Origin: Gremmenia infestans
Taxonomy: Eukaryota; Ascomycota; Leotiomycetes; Helotiales; Hamatocanthoscyphaceae
Direction of reading: 5' to 3'
DNA: 64,000 bases
Assembly (NCBI GenBank): GCA_032629725.1
Contig: JAFEVB010000026.1
Span: forward strand, 620,001 to 684,000
Shown here: one piece after another, positions 10,085 to 22,901 of the stretch
How the letters are laid out: each line of letters opens with the position of its first letter
How positions within the stretch are numbered: the first letter of the stretch is position 1
Made by a program: the position numbers and the translations under genes
The notes under the pieces: generated by a model
Databases searched by the model: none
Seen by the model: only the letters and a program-made list of their open reading frames with translations
Told to the model about the DNA's origin: nothing

Positions 10085-10804
10085 TATAACATCTGCACAG
10101 GTATTGCGTTGTACATTACATGAGTTCATCAGCTGTGTTGTACCTGTTCTACTTAAGGTACTTGTCTTTCAACTACTGCGCCTGGGTACGGAAAGTCGCG
10201 TTCGAGCTCATGAAATCTGGGACGATATCTGTCCGCAACGAGCCGAAGCTGTGTTGAAAGCTTCTCCACATACATTGAACGTCATCTTGTGGCCATAGGC
10301 GACTTGGTGCTCAGAGAAAAGGAGAGGGAATAAGTGTTGTCAAATAGTTGAACACAGCTCGTGAGGTGTTGGTTCGCCCCGCCCTAGCTCCTTTCTCGCG
10401 GTCGGCGCTGCGGGTAAAGTTTGAAGAGCTCATAGCAGTAGTAGAAGTATGGCAATGCAGAGTTCCCAGAGAACTCAATCTATTTATTACAAAGCACAGA
10501 AAAGGTATCGAAGGTTGAATAGTCGGTGTGTGTGAAAAGTGCTTGAAGGGTCGTTTGGTCGCTGATATGAACGACCTCAGGGTGAATATGATTCCTGAAG
10601 CGGCCTGCTTCCCCACCCACCCATATGTTCCTGCATACGCATGGCTCTTCGTCTCTCTCTCTACTTTCCCGCAGTGCACAAATAGGACCCACGCAATTTC
10701 GCCCCCAAAAAGTCCTACATCCCAGTAGGGTTTGTGGAACGACTCAACTCTGCCGTTTGCAGGTCTTTCTTCAACTGGTTCAACCCCTGACCCCTTTTCG
10801 CAAG
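10085..10804. other. Mostly intergenic; possible 5' fragments of the pseudogene at 9513-10084
   Basis: Minus-strand fragments to about 10470 look protein-like but are broken. The stretch from 10500 to 10804 is taken as the promoter and leader of the plus-strand gene at 10805. Confidence 0.4.
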
Positions 10805-12931
10805 ATGGAAGGAAAACCCGGGGGAGAGAAAGGCAGGGGTCGTGAGAAAGAACATGGAGTAATCTCAGACGACCTTCTGAATGAGCTCAGAACCGCAAAG
10901 AGATCGGATAACCATGTAGGTCGCTCTTCCGGGATTGGCACGTATTCCTAGGTCCATTTGCTGATTACTTTGCGATGTCCCAGGACGTTCTGGCGTACCT
11001 GAAGAAGGCGTATTCAATTGATCCCCAAAATGGCATTCCTGACCCATTTTCCCATTTCTCCCTCAACAACCACAAATGTGAAAAAGGCGACCAACGAAGC
11101 CTAGCACTGTACATTGGACTAAAGGACGACGGAAGAAATGATTGTATCCAAGTGTACTTGGAGGCGGTCATGGGTGATGCCATGAGATGGAATGATAATG
11201 GCACATGGATAGTGGTTGTGCCTTACGAGTACCTCACGGCTGCCGCGGATTTCGCTTCGGAACTTGGAGATATATATCAACTGGTAGACGCAGATAATTT
11301 CGCAGCAAATCCCCTTGGCAATTGCATACGAAGAAAAGAGACCGAGCCTGTGATGCTATGGATACCTAGAGTCTCGCAAATACACTTCTGGCACCCAAGA
11401 CCAAGCTCTTCGACTTGTCTTCCCCGTCAGCTCTTGCCAGCATTCAATGGCGACGCAATCATCGGGACTTCGGATTACTGGAAAGATGATGGCAAGATAT
11501 TCGACGAGCGACCAATCCCCGGTCGTAAGTAATTTTCATCGCTTCTTCTCCTTTCTCATTTACTAACCAGGGGTACAGGAGAGCTTAGTCCTGGCCGCCC
11601 TGTTACATGGATATGCAATCATGAAGATATGCTTGACTTTCTACCCCAAATTCTGAAAATGGCGACTTCTGGTGTTGAGCTGGCTTGCGACTGTGAAGGT
11701 ACAGCTACCGGTCTATCTGGGAAAGATGGCATGACCCACTTCACCATGACGAGCAAGAGTCTGAACCATACCTGGGTCTTTCGCACACAGTGGATTCCTG
11801 GTCTATTTGATATTCCTGGAGGTGAGGGGCAAACATTGCGGTCTTTGCTAGAGTCCAAGAATATTGTTCAGGTAAGCTTATTGTCACACCAAAAGCTGGT
11901 TTTCTCTTTCAGAACCGAGGAGCCGGGAGCTGTTTCAGTAGCCAATATTCCGACGCCCGAGACAGCTCTCAGGCTCCTTGGCTCTCTCCAAGCGCTTGAC
12001 TTCTTCCTATGCTAATTCGTTATGGCAGCTCTGGTTCGACGTTCGCAGTGATGCCAATGCTATGTTTGGAGCCCAAGGAATTCGCCTTGGAAATGTCTTG
12101 GATGTGCAGCTAATGGAAGGTGTGACGAGATGTGGTCCTCGCCTCCGTCTCCAGGCATTGAGACGATGCGTCGAGATCGAGGGAAGGGAGTTTATGGGAT
12201 ATGAAGAGCATCGCAACTGGCTGTCAGCAAAGAGATTAGGGCGAGATTACTTCGAGGAAAATACATGGGGGGTGCTGGAACGGGAAGAGCTCCCAGACGA
12301 GGCGATGCGATACACATCCGGAGACACAAACTGTCTGTTCGGCCTCTTACAAGTGTACGCGGACAAAATGCTCTCAGTTGCGAGCGCTCTCCAGCTAGAT
12401 AGCGCAAATACGCTGATGCAAATAGTCGAAGAAGCTTCCGAGGCTCGACTTATCGAGAGCATATCTGACAGTTTCGACACGAACGACACGGATAGACAAG
12501 CCAAGAGATTTCTTCCCGGGCCAATTCGCGATCTGGAGGAGGTATGGCCCGGCCGCGGCGAGGATGGAAAATCACTCATGGTTTGCACTGAAGAGTGGTT
12601 GGCAACATTTCAGGAGGAAACCAAAGCCAGTCAGCGAGTCATTGCCACACCACAACTCGAGAAGGAGCGCAAGGAGCGTAGGGAACAGAGTGCAAAGCTG
12701 CATAAGTACAAGTTGAAGAAGAAGCGTCTCCGGAGAAGAGGTTCCACTCCAAGGAACTGGGTGACGAAGTCTGCTTTTCCTCGACGCGCACGGATGGGCA
12801 AGAAAATCAACGCGGCAACGCTTGGCTGGCGATACGTTTCGAACCAGAAGGACGAGACTGCCTACTTGCAAATCAGGTCATGGATACCATACACCACATG
12901 GCTAAAGTATCCGAGCAAGATGATGATCTGA
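10805..12931 (+). CDS. DEDDy-type 3'-5' exonuclease-like protein, intact paralogue 1
   Basis: Four exons: 10805-10915, 10984-11524, 11579-11871 and 12029-12931, giving about 615 residues. All junctions keep frame (phases 0, 1, 0). The exonuclease core follows an N-terminal region of about 215 residues that I do not recognise. Motif I is ACDCEG (D255, E257), the motif II region is WFDVRSDANAM (D323) and motif III is YTSGD (Y410, D414). All four metal-binding acidic residues and the Tyr of the DEDDy class (RNase D/WRN exonuclease superfamily) therefore appear present. The likely reaction is 3'-5' degradation of RNA or DNA; the substrate is unknown. The C-terminal ~100 residues are Lys/Arg-rich and could bind nucleic acid or be a nuclear signal. 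The third intron (157 bases) is long for this window. It belongs to a tandem paralogue array. Confidence 0.8.
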
Positions 12932-13937
12932 GGGAGAACAGAAGTAGCGGCCATGGTTTATTTATTCGATTTGACCCACCGGGCCATGCTGTCAACTTCA
13001 CCATCTCAAGACTCAAACATCAAGCTTACGCCTCGACTGACGACAACAACGAACCAAATTGGATACATGTTGACAGATGAAGTTTGTTGGGCTGGCTGGA
13101 TTTTCCTGGACTTTTAGATTGCTCTTTTCATTTTGTTTACAGGGCGAGCGATGTGGCTAGATTTTGGATACGTGGTAGGAAGCCTTTGAATTGCTCTTCC
13201 GTCTGGCTCATCATCAAAGCAGCGTATCTGCAGTTTTGATACCCGACGAAAAACCTTCTTGGTAGATAGATAGACACAATCAGATTTCTTTACTCTGCCT
13301 TTGATCAAAACAGAGTGCTGTGATTCGTAGACTTTGACGTTGTCATAAGCGTCTAGATGTGCCTGTCTTCAGTCCTGGGCAATATAGGGATGTTCCTTGC
13401 TGGCTCCGGTTGTTGATGTGAGGCCATATAAATTGCATTTCCCCGATAGGTCGACGCTTATCTTCTTGACTCCCGCAAGATTGTTAAAAATCAAATGAAG
13501 CTCTTTCAACCAAGCCGTGGATTTCAAGATCCTCGAGTATCATCATTTAGAGGATTGACGAAGATACAATACACCCATCATCAACTTGCTTTAACTCTGT
13601 GAGTATTTGGGTTGAAGAATGGCTTCCTTTATATAATACCAAATCATGCTTGTCCAGAGCCAGCGTCCGACCAATTCTCAGCGCACCATTGAACTCTGTT
13701 TTGGTCTCAATGGAGGGCAGCTTTCTAGTAGACAAGATGAATAATCGGACTTCGAGGAGTGAGGTTGGGAGTGGTTCTCGCCACACGGCCCAATTCAATA
13801 TCTCCGCCTGTATTTCTGCGGCCCTGCTTGGGAATTCCAAAGGCAGTTTGTCCGAGCGACAACACGTTCTTTTTGTATACCGGGGAATACATCTCTTAAA
13901 CTATTCAGTGCATCATCGAAGGCTTATCCGAAGTACA
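12932..13937. other. Intergenic, no gene supported
   Basis: Contains the 3' flank of the upstream exonuclease-like gene and the leader of the next pseudogene. Short frames here show no motifs. Confidence 0.5.
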
Positions 13938-15017
13938 ATGTCTGACACCACTGTACCACAAGCCGCTGTCTCCAGCCCGGACACAACAGAAAGCCATGCT
14001 CGGGACCCTCTGCAAGACTCATCGACTGCGATCGGCAACGCAAACAGTCAGACCTTGGCAACAGAAACTCAAGACACCGACTATATAAGGGAGCCGTCGG
14101 AAGCGAAGCTGGCTAACTGGGAAGACGAGGTGTCTACCCCCGCAACCTTCGAAAAGATCACCAATGCGCTGGTCCGACACCAAAACAACTTATTCGCGCC
14201 TGTGCAGTTAGGGCAGGGATTGTTGAATAGGGCCAACATTGCCCATCAACTGCAGAAGCTCTTTCGAGTAATCACGTTCGGTAGATTCGGTCGTGGCATT
14301 GACTATGTTGACCGAATGGAATCCGTCTGACCTTTACAGATGAACAGCCGACAATCAAGTCAGTGCTAGGCTTTGACGGCGAAGGTGGCAAGACGTATGG
14401 CTGGCACGGACCCCTCACGATTCTGCAGATACGCCCTTTCAAGCTCACGCATACCCTTCCTATTCGACGTGAAGAAGCTTGGTCGTGGGATGTTTGACAT
14501 GGTTGGCGAAAAAGAGCATTACATTCGAGGTGTTCTGGAATTCGAGAAGTACCATAAAGCCTGGTGGGATGTCCGGTAAGACCAAGCTGTTCTAAAGGGA
14601 CAGTTCGACATCACCATGGCCAATGTGACAGATCTGCAACGCGTCAAATGCGCCGTGCAAGCTCGCAATGGGGAGAAGATTAAAGGCCTCAATTTCGCTA
14701 TTTAGAATTAGGCCCATGAAATCATGACTCCGTGTGAACTAGAGCGGTTCTTGCGGAAAGTGCTGTAAGCTGAAAGATTCAAGAAACAACATGGCTTTGG
14801 AGCTTCGGAGCGTGACGAGATCGCAGATATCATGTGGGAGTACGCGGCGCCCGACGTCGATGATATGGACGGTGTCAGCAATTCTTTCAGGCCACGAATG
14901 ACACTACTAATGAAGGAACTCGTGAGTGTCGAAACAAAGAATCGTCCGCGACAGAGCCTGTCCCTGGACCTCGAGGCACCAACGACGCCCCAGCATCATG
15001 TCAGCAGATTCCTATGA
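13938..15017 (+). pseudogene. Exonuclease-like paralogue 2, broken by a frameshift and several stops
   Basis: Exon 1 runs from ATG 13938 to 14280. A 59-base intron (GTAGAT...CTTTACAG, 14281-14339) splices exactly into DEQPTIKSVLGFDGEG, the motif I region (D and E kept). At about 14455 one extra base in the ACCC run shifts frame just before LFDVKKLGRGMFDM. Then WWDVR is followed by TAA at 14577-14579 where the intact paralogue has CAG (WWDVRQDQ), and more stops follow (two near 14703-14711, one near 14766). The frame still yields MWEYAAPDVDDM, the motif III equivalent, showing descent from an intact gene. It keeps the order and spacing of the neighbours, so it is a dead tandem copy. Confidence 0.85.
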
Positions 15018-15430
15018 AATTTCTCGTAGCATCCGAGGATCTTTGGGCTTTATACCCATTCCTGATATATTTTGATATCTCTCCGTTTTTTTTTAGGAGA
15101 CTTAGAATCACACTCTGCGTACATCATAGAACAAATCTTGTCCAAAGCCAGCCCCCAGCTTGTAACAAGCCCTTATCTATCTTCATCCCAATATCAATAA
15201 AGGGCAGCCCTAAAGTAGGCAGCATGACTAATCGGATGTTAATAATGTGTGCGCTGGAGTCGTTCTCGCTTAACCACTCGATTCAATGCTTGTCTGCTTT
15301 TCTCCTATTCTGCATCGCTGCAAGTCTCTCTCCCCTAACAATATAAACCCTTAGGAACAAATCGCGCGCCTTATTTGCACGGCATCTCCATAATCAACGA
15401 GGATATCAATTTTGCATTGCATTGATCATC
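15018..15430. other. Intergenic, no gene supported
   Basis: Only the leader of the next exonuclease-like gene is expected here; there are no other signals. Confidence 0.5.
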
Positions 15431-16732
15431 ATGGCGACTCTTATTCAACCGATCGACAACGTCGACTGGGACACCGTCGCCGTCGTCCCTAATGATCCGG
15501 AATACGAGGACGAAGGTTCGGCAATGCAACGTCTCAGGTACCGAGCCTTGAGAGCTATATATCATCTCCGGGATGGGGTCGTCAACCTCAACAACCGTCC
15601 CTCTGTCTTGGAAAAAGATATTACTGCTTCTGTCGAGAACGACGAGGGTCAAAGCGTCCACGACGAGACACCTGACACGATAAATCCGGTAGTTCAGCAT
15701 GGTGGACAGGCCGAAGTAGCCGATGCCTACATTTCGACTGAAAGTGCAGTCGTTGTTGACAACCAAGGTATGAACAACCGACTTTCACCTCTGAATGAAC
15801 TTTTCGTCTGACATTGCACAGGCCCTCCGCCAGCCATCATAAACACGCCGGCCATCGTAAACACGCCGTGGTTGCCACCACGCCTAATGTTCCATGGTAC
15901 GGAAGCATTCGACAACGACCATCGAACAATCATCGATACCGAGGCAAAGTTCAGGAACCATTTCCTACCGGCGCTCCATCACATCGGTCATAGCACTGCA
16001 GATTCACCTAGCCTAGGCCTTGATGGAGAAGGAAGCAACAAATATGGCAGAGATGGTGACTTGACGATCTTACAGATCCGCATCTTCGCCTTGAACCACA
16101 CTTATTTGCTCCACGTGGAGAAGCTGGGTGGCGGCGCACATATGTTCGACTTGACCGACACAGCACGGCAATCTCTCCGAAGCGTCCTCTCTTCTAACCA
16201 GCATCACCAGCTCTGGTGGGATGTTCGACAGGATCAAGACATCCTGTGGAATAACTTCGCAATCCGCCTGGGTTGGGTCACAGATCTCCAACTTGTCGAG
16301 CTTTGTGTCCGATGCGGGGATAGAAAGTATCTGAGTGGCCTGAAGTCATGCATTCACAGCCACTGGGATAAGATGATGACAGGGGTGGAGTTTTATCTCT
16401 GGAGGGACAATAACGTAAAAGCCAATCAGATCATAAAGTATGATGACGGCTTCGATGTTTTACTACGCGATGAAATCCCAACTGCTATGTGGCAGTACGC
16501 AGCTGCAGATGTTGAGTTCCTCGGCGAGATTTGGAAGTTGCTGCATCCGAAAATGACACCACAGATGAAGAGGCTGGTTCGAATCCACACAGATCTGAGG
16601 CTTGAGGCTTGCGCAGAGCTATTGCCAACCCAAAAGGGTAATCTCGCCCCGACAGACTTTTCCGTTCTCCGCGTCGGCGCTTCAAGACGTGAAATTGTTT
16701 CGAGAACTCTACGCAAGCTCTTTTATTGGTAA
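15431..16732 (+). CDS. DEDDy-type 3'-5' exonuclease-like protein, intact paralogue 3
   Basis: Two exons, 15431-15767 and 15822-16732, with a 54-base intron (GTATGA...TCTGAC...GCACAG), give about 415 residues. The first ~170 residues are acidic, low-complexity and Pro-rich (PPPAIINTPAIVNTP is a small internal repeat). The core then shows motif I LGLDGEG (D180, E182), the ordered LTILQIRIF strand, LLHVEKLGG, a helix ending in HHQLWWDVRQDQDIL (motif II Asp), LGWVTDLQLVEL and motif III YAAADVEFL. All DEDDy residues seem kept. It lacks the Lys/Arg-rich tail and the extra N-terminal domain of paralogue 1. Substrate unknown; RNA turnover or silencing is a possibility but only inference. Confidence 0.85.
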
Positions 16733-17796
16733 AATGCTACCCTGCAAGGCGATGTATCCGCAAGCAGAGTACCGACCGATCGTAAGATTAATAGACAGCT
16801 CGATCATCCCAACATCAAGTCCTAGGACGAACAAGACAAGCCACTATCCAGGTTCAGGACGAAGGAAGGTGGCTTTGTAAAACATTTTGGAGACCTATCT
16901 CGCATAGCCTTGGGATAAAACACACATTTCTTGGATACTATCATGCTGAGTTAGCAACCACTCCCAGGAAACCAATAGAAACCATAGAATGAGATTCTCG
17001 AGATCATTATGCGAAGTTTTAAGTGACGAACTCCTTGTATATATCAAACCTTCTCTCCTTGCGCAAATATAATGTTAGTTTAATACCCAAAATGCGGACA
17101 CATCCACTTCAAGGAGAGTACGTCGACCCGCAGACGATCACCAAGCCTCATTTTGTCAACAGCTGTCTTTCCATAAAAAAACTGCGCATCACCACCAAAA
17201 ATCAGAAGTCCACCACAACCTTTTGGCACATTTTGTTTCCTTGCGCATATTCTGTTCGGTGTCTTGTGCTTATTATTGACAGTGATGCCTGAGGAAGGCC
17301 CTCCGCGGGTTGGCGGCTTCCAAGGTATCGCCCTTTAAACGATCCCAGAGATCCCCAACGACATGTGTGCCATCGATGGTAGATATTCGGATTGCGAGGC
17401 CTACATTTCTGAGCGGCATGACGAGAGCGTAGCATCAACAGATACCAGTCAAGGCATGGTTAGCCCCGGACCCATTTCCATGATCAACGAATCGCCCTCC
17501 GGGGACCTCGAGTCGATGACAACCACAGGCCTATCCCAGAGCTACCACGAAGCTTATATACGATGATTCAAAAAGGACCTCCAATACAAATACAGCGTCA
17601 GATCCGCGCTATAATCACATTCGGCAACGACCATAGGAATGTGGCGTCTGCAAGGGCTATAAATGTGGCGCGATCCCCGGGGAACCAGCAGAACAACCCC
17701 CAACCACATCTTCTTGGAAATTTCACAGATACTCGGCTATCCTGCCTGTCTCCGGCATTGACAGACAGCTAGACAGCGCAGCGCTTCACAAGGGAT
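16733..17796. other. Mostly intergenic; possible leftover 5' exons of the next exonuclease-like copy
   Basis: A short ATG frame near 17286 (MPEEGPPRVGGFQ) with a GTATCG donor, and an acidic Ser/Thr-rich frame at 17363-17566, resemble the N-terminal part of paralogue 3 (shared AYIS). They do not join the downstream copy in any simple way, so they may be decayed exons. Confidence 0.35.
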
Positions 17797-19041
17797 ATGG
17801 AAATGATGTCTATGTTTAGCGCGAGCATTTATGCCGTTAATTCCCCGCAAAAGCTTCGTCGAAACTTCGATGACAGTGAAACCACTGTTGAAAGCAACAT
17901 GAAGAATGATAGCGACACATCCGGTGAGTTGCCACAAATTCCTACCCTAGCTATTAAAATCTAATAATCCCTTGTGTAGAGGAATTTATAGATGACGAAG
18001 AACGCAACACCCTGGGTGAGACTGCACGGCTGTTCAATACCCTAAACCGTACACTGGTGGATACCCAGCCCGCTCTCGAAGCCTTTCTCGACGAGATGCT
18101 CAGATTCAACATGCGCACGAAGGAGCGTTCGGAGGTTGCATGGGATTCTAAGGGCAAGAACCTTGGCCGACATGGCAGCCTAACTTTGCTTCAATTATTC
18201 ATCAGCTGCACGCGCCACACATACGTCTTTGATGTCAAGGTCCTCAGAGGAGACATCCTGTTCAATACCCAGGAGTGTGGGCCAAAGTTTGAGAAAGCTG
18301 CTCGAGTGTAAGGACTGCCATCAGATAGGCTGGAATATGCGCCAGGACCAAGATACTCTGCGGACACTCTTCAAGATCAAGCTTGGCTGGTTCATGAACC
18401 TACAGCTCGTGGAGTATGTGTCTTTTGCACTCCGTTACAGACCGAATAGCTTGGCCGATGTCATATGGAAATTCGCAGTTTCCTGGGCACCTGATTATGA
18501 AATTCAAGATTGGGCCGATGCAAATTCTGGAGCAAAAGCCTATTTCAGAGGCGAAGATTACGAGCAATTTGAGACTCGACCGATCCCGCTTGTCGCCCTG
18601 ACCTACGCCACAGCCGATGTATTGTATATGATGAATTTGTGGGATTACCTGTGGAATGAATTGTGTGTTGAGCGAACCGATTTGACCCAAGAAGAAAAGG
18701 ATCTGGTGCGAGTGGAGACCGGTTTTCGACTCGTGGAGAGCATGACGGCGAATAAACCTAAGGGGTCCAACATTGCGCCACAGTCTATGATGGATTTGTT
18801 TTACCCGGTGGATATGGAGCCCATATCTTGGGGCTATGTTCCAGTTGTTATATCGCAGGAAGAGTTGGATTGGGAGGTGAAGGCCATGAAGAATAATATC
18901 AACTGGCGTCGGGAGCAGCAAAAGATGAGAGATGTATACGCGAGAGAACCGGCAAGAGAAGAACCAGTGAAAGTGGAAGAAAAGCAACCGAAGAAGTGGA
19001 GCCTCTTGGTTATTCCTTGCTGGCTTGTGTGGGACCGATAA
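17797..19041 (+). pseudogene. Exonuclease-like paralogue 4, frameshifted and lacking the motif I Glu
   Basis: Exon 1 (17797-17923) splices over a 56-base intron (GTGAGT...GTGTAG) to exon 2 at 17980, giving EEFIDDEERNTLGETARLF. The frame runs to about 18270 (VFDVKVLRGDILFNTQE). A one-base shift between about 18262 and 18281 is then required to continue as GQSLRKLLECKDCHQ and NMRQDQDTLRTLF to the stop at 19041. Motif I is WDSKGKN (Glu replaced by Lys); motif II Asp and motif III YATADVLYM are present. It is either a pseudogene, a sequencing error in a living gene, or a catalytically dead paralogue. The C-terminus is Lys/Glu-rich. Confidence 0.7.
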
Positions 19042-22000
19042 TTGAGATTCCTGATGCAATTGGATGTAAATCAAGCGATTGGTAAGTAGTTATAAATCCA
19101 ATTTTGACACGAGGCTCCCTTTTTGTTGTGATGTTGTCAGATACTCTCATCTGTACGAGCTGTATGGGGTGCAAGGTGAGTCGCGCCCGCTGCCAAATTT
19201 CCTTGGATCGTGCCGCTTTGCGTCTCCTGCTGCATTATATACAGGGCAGACTTGCATATAAACATAACGTCGTACAGATAGATAGGCACTCATTGGCAAG
19301 GCACTAAGTGATGAGTCCGCTATTCAAGGTTCATCGAAGTCGTCGTTGTTTTGGTTGGAGGATAAAGATTCCTCATCACCACCAGAAAATAATTTTTGAG
19401 GCCTTGACGACTTCTTCTGAGGCGGAGGCAGAAAGAGCAAAGTGCTTGTTTTTTCCGGTATCGAAATCTGAAGCAAGCCTGTAGCGCCTTCCGGTGCAAA
19501 AACCGAGGGTATATTTGCGACAAGACAAGGTGTTATTTGCCCGTCCAATACGCAGCTTCGCCGATCAGTCCGGATCCTGAACCACAGCTAGAGTTCTGCC
19601 CCTTGAGATGAGGTCGGAAGTAGGGCAGGTAGCTGTTACGAAACCAATCATAAAACGAACGGAGGAACGACAGCCCGAGAACTGCTGAAGCCTGAGCCCT
19701 ACTAAAGCTGTGTTCGGTTGATCTCCGCAAGCGTATCTGGTCGATGCAGTGACTAGGTAATAGTAATGGTTGTACGATCTGATGGCCTTGAAGTCGTTGC
19801 TGATATCATCGTCCCCGATTTCCCCTCAACGTCACGCGCGGTCTGTTCACAAACCATTTTCCCGATGACCTTAAGAGTCAAAAGAGTCTGGAAGAATGCA
19901 GATGAAGGGCTCGCCGATCCGAGTTGTCCGCAACGAAGATGGTCAGCGCCAGCGCCAGACAACCTCCAAAAATGGGTCTTCATTGCCTTAGCATTCGACA
20001 GCTTTTTGCTCGTTTGTGCAATTTTCGAGCCGATCTTAATGCGGCTGTGCGAAAGGAAAAACGGCTCAAGAGGAAGAGTCGAAAAAGACGATACAACCGG
20101 CTAGGCACGACCATTTTCAGAGATTGATAACAGTCTGTCCAGCAGGCAATGGAACAACAGCACTGCTCTGCGATGTTGTATGTTGTTCTCTAATCCTTCA
20201 GCTAATTTGCCATAGTTGGGGGCACCAGGTCATTCTCAATGATGTAGGAACCAAGGTATGTGAAAAAGGAAACTTCCTCGGGTTGCTTGATAGTGAACAA
20301 TGTAGGCAAACTGTTTTCCAGCATGCGAAAGAACTACTAAAGTAGTGACAGATAAGAGCTTAGCGACTGTAGAAATATCCGAAAAGGGGCACTGACAAAG
20401 AAGATCAATACCAGAAAGATGTTGAGCCTCTGGTTCTCCCTACTGTGGGTTGAAGTTTTCATGGCTGTCGAGAGCAGTACTGCCTAGCTTGCGGGCCCAA
20501 GACAGAATATTCGTGATCTTCTTCAGTAACGGTCCGGAGCTCCTCCAGCAACACATCGTATTCTAGTTGGATCCGTATGTTTCTTGCGGAGAGAGAGACT
20601 CAATGCACCGAGTCTACGGTCTTCAAGAGGTTCCACTCAGCTTCAAATTGGATTTACCAGGAACTTCGTTATGGTAAGACCCTGGCCTGACTTGTTTTTT
20701 GTGGGGGGCTGGACGTTCAATCGACTCAAGCTAGCGAGCCAAGGAAGCTCCGTCTGCCATAGTTTCGAGATAGCTTTGCCTTGCGCATCCTCGGTGCCAG
20801 TGTGTGGTGACCGTTCGCCACGCAAGATTTTTCTCTCTCGCATGGAATAGGATTTGGCCACAATATGTCCAGACCGTCCACAAGGCCGTACACACCCTAG
20901 TGGGAAATTTGTCCACTGCATACAGCTATGGACGTCTGGGTAGCTCCAGCCATTGGTAAGACTAGGCTCTTTCATCAAAGTCATCGTCATCCTCACAGTT
21001 CCCAATCTAGCCCTCACGTCCTTGTGGCGGTTTGGCATGGTTTCGAAGACCATCCGACTCATGATTGGGAGATGGTGGTCAGACTCGAAGGGGTCATTGG
21101 CACATAGTGTTCGAAGGTTATCCGTTCGGTGTATCAAGGAGACTCTGCCCGCCCTGTTGGGAAATCGTGAGGCTGTTATTGACTGGTCAATGTATCGATG
21201 AGGTAAGGGCTCTGGGGAAGGCCATCGTTCCTCCATTACGCCCCAGCACCAGGGAATGTCCTTTTCATGGTGTTCAATGATGTTTTGAGGAGGTGAAAGT
21301 CCAAGATAGAGCCGATGGCGGATGCTCGACCGGGGAATTCTTGGCATGTGGGGCATTCGTTCGAGGTATCAAGAATGGCGTACTGTGCGCCGCTCTAGGA
21401 CGCCGTGCGCAGGTGTCCTAAGTACTATCTTGTGCTGTTCTTGTAGTTTGCCCTATGGATGTTGACCGGAAGCTCGTAGAAGTGGCCAGATTCTACGCAT
21501 ATTTCTAGGAGGCTCAGGACCTTCGAAGTGTGTATATGCACTTGAGGGGCTGCGATGTCGAAGATAGGTAAAGTGTGTGGGCGCTCGCTTGGAGTGTGGT
21601 CGATTCACAAGAGCTGAGAAAGGTGGTCGACGCTTTTCTCCTAATCCAAAGGTAGAGTCAAGTTTGTCACCACATAAGCTGCCCAGTTCAACGTCCAGCA
21701 TCTACCTCTGAACAACATGCCATGCCCATCCTGTGCTCGGCTCGCAGGAGTGTAATGTAATATCGAAAGGGGCTTTTGACAGTTGCCGTTGCGAAAGGGT
21801 GCTTGGTCGTTGAAGGAAGAGGAGCGGTATGGCGGGGAGTGAACGGCGTCGCTTCGACATAATGGGGATTATCTGCACAGCTTATGATCCTTCTCAATTC
21901 TGCAACTCGTCAGCCAATGCATCATCTTGGGGGCTCAGTAGAGCTTTGTTTACCAGGATAGGTGACCGTTAATGATTGCGCAATGATCGCGTAGTTTTTC

Positions 22001-22901
22001 ACCAGGATAGTCCAAAACCTCTTGATGTATGGCAGAATCAAAGGGGGAAAGCTTGACGCCGCTGTGCAAACGGGGACAATGGGATACTTACCACAACCCA
22101 ATTCCTGGAGATTCGCGGATGCAAGCAGAGAATATCACATATTAGCCCTCTCTATGTATTTTCGCCTTCGTATTCTTCTTCTTTCCCACCTGGTCGGTGG
22201 AAGGGTGCAGTGCAATACATATCGGCGATAGATCTCCAGCTCCAATATAAGCACTCCAACAAAAGGAGAAGAATCCTGCGACAGTAAATTGATATTTGCA
22301 CTCCTTTGACAAGTCATGTTGACGAATAACGTTGCATAGTAGATATATACTTTCCGTCAATTCAAAAGGACTGTTTCGCCTTGTTTGGATCGGACAAAAA
22401 GACGTTACCAAGTTTCTTCAAATATCAACGCAGATGTATAGAAAGTATTAAACCACGTTAAAGTGCTGCTGCAGTACTCTTTAGGTTGCAATTCCATCTC
22501 TCCGTGTATAGAAAGCTCAACGACGCAACAATTGTAAGCGGAAATTAGCGTGAAGCATTACGTTTAGGTCTTCAAAGATCTTCAAAGCAGGTACCAAAAA
22601 ATACACATTAAATGCAAGGTAAGTACAGTCTCATAATCACGTTAATAAATGCTCCAAAGTGGTTGTCGGTGGTTGTAGAGAAAGTGGGGACGTTGACGTT
22701 ATTTTTTCTCTCCCCCAGGTTCTCTTGGCGACGCGCCAGTTAAAGTGGTTCGCGCTTTCGCGTCTCCTTTCCAACCCCTTCATTTGTAAACTTTACCTCG
22801 AATCTTCCCCCCTTTCGTTATCACCTTTAATCCTTTCACTCCATTCATCCCTACCATTGCTCACTCCTCCCAGTTCGAACATATCGACCTCCACCGCTAT
22901 A
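19042..22901. other. Long stretch without a supported gene
   Basis: Several frames of 60-110 codons on the plus strand and a 237-codon minus-strand frame (21356-20643) are present. None shows a recognisable motif, a conserved domain or clear splice structure, and their composition is not gene-like. The last ~250 bases are the promoter and leader of the gene at 22902 (pyrimidine-rich). Decayed genes too old to recognise may lie here. Confidence 0.45.

Noticed and set aside
10311..10679. 122-codon minus-strand frame
   Set aside because: Composition looks like untranslated DNA; only its last part might be a leftover of the neighbouring pseudogene.
20643..21356. 237-codon open frame on the minus strand
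   Set aside because: Long for chance, but there is no recognisable motif, no ordered hydrophobic pattern, no splice partners, and competing open frames lie on the other strand; I cannot support it as a gene.
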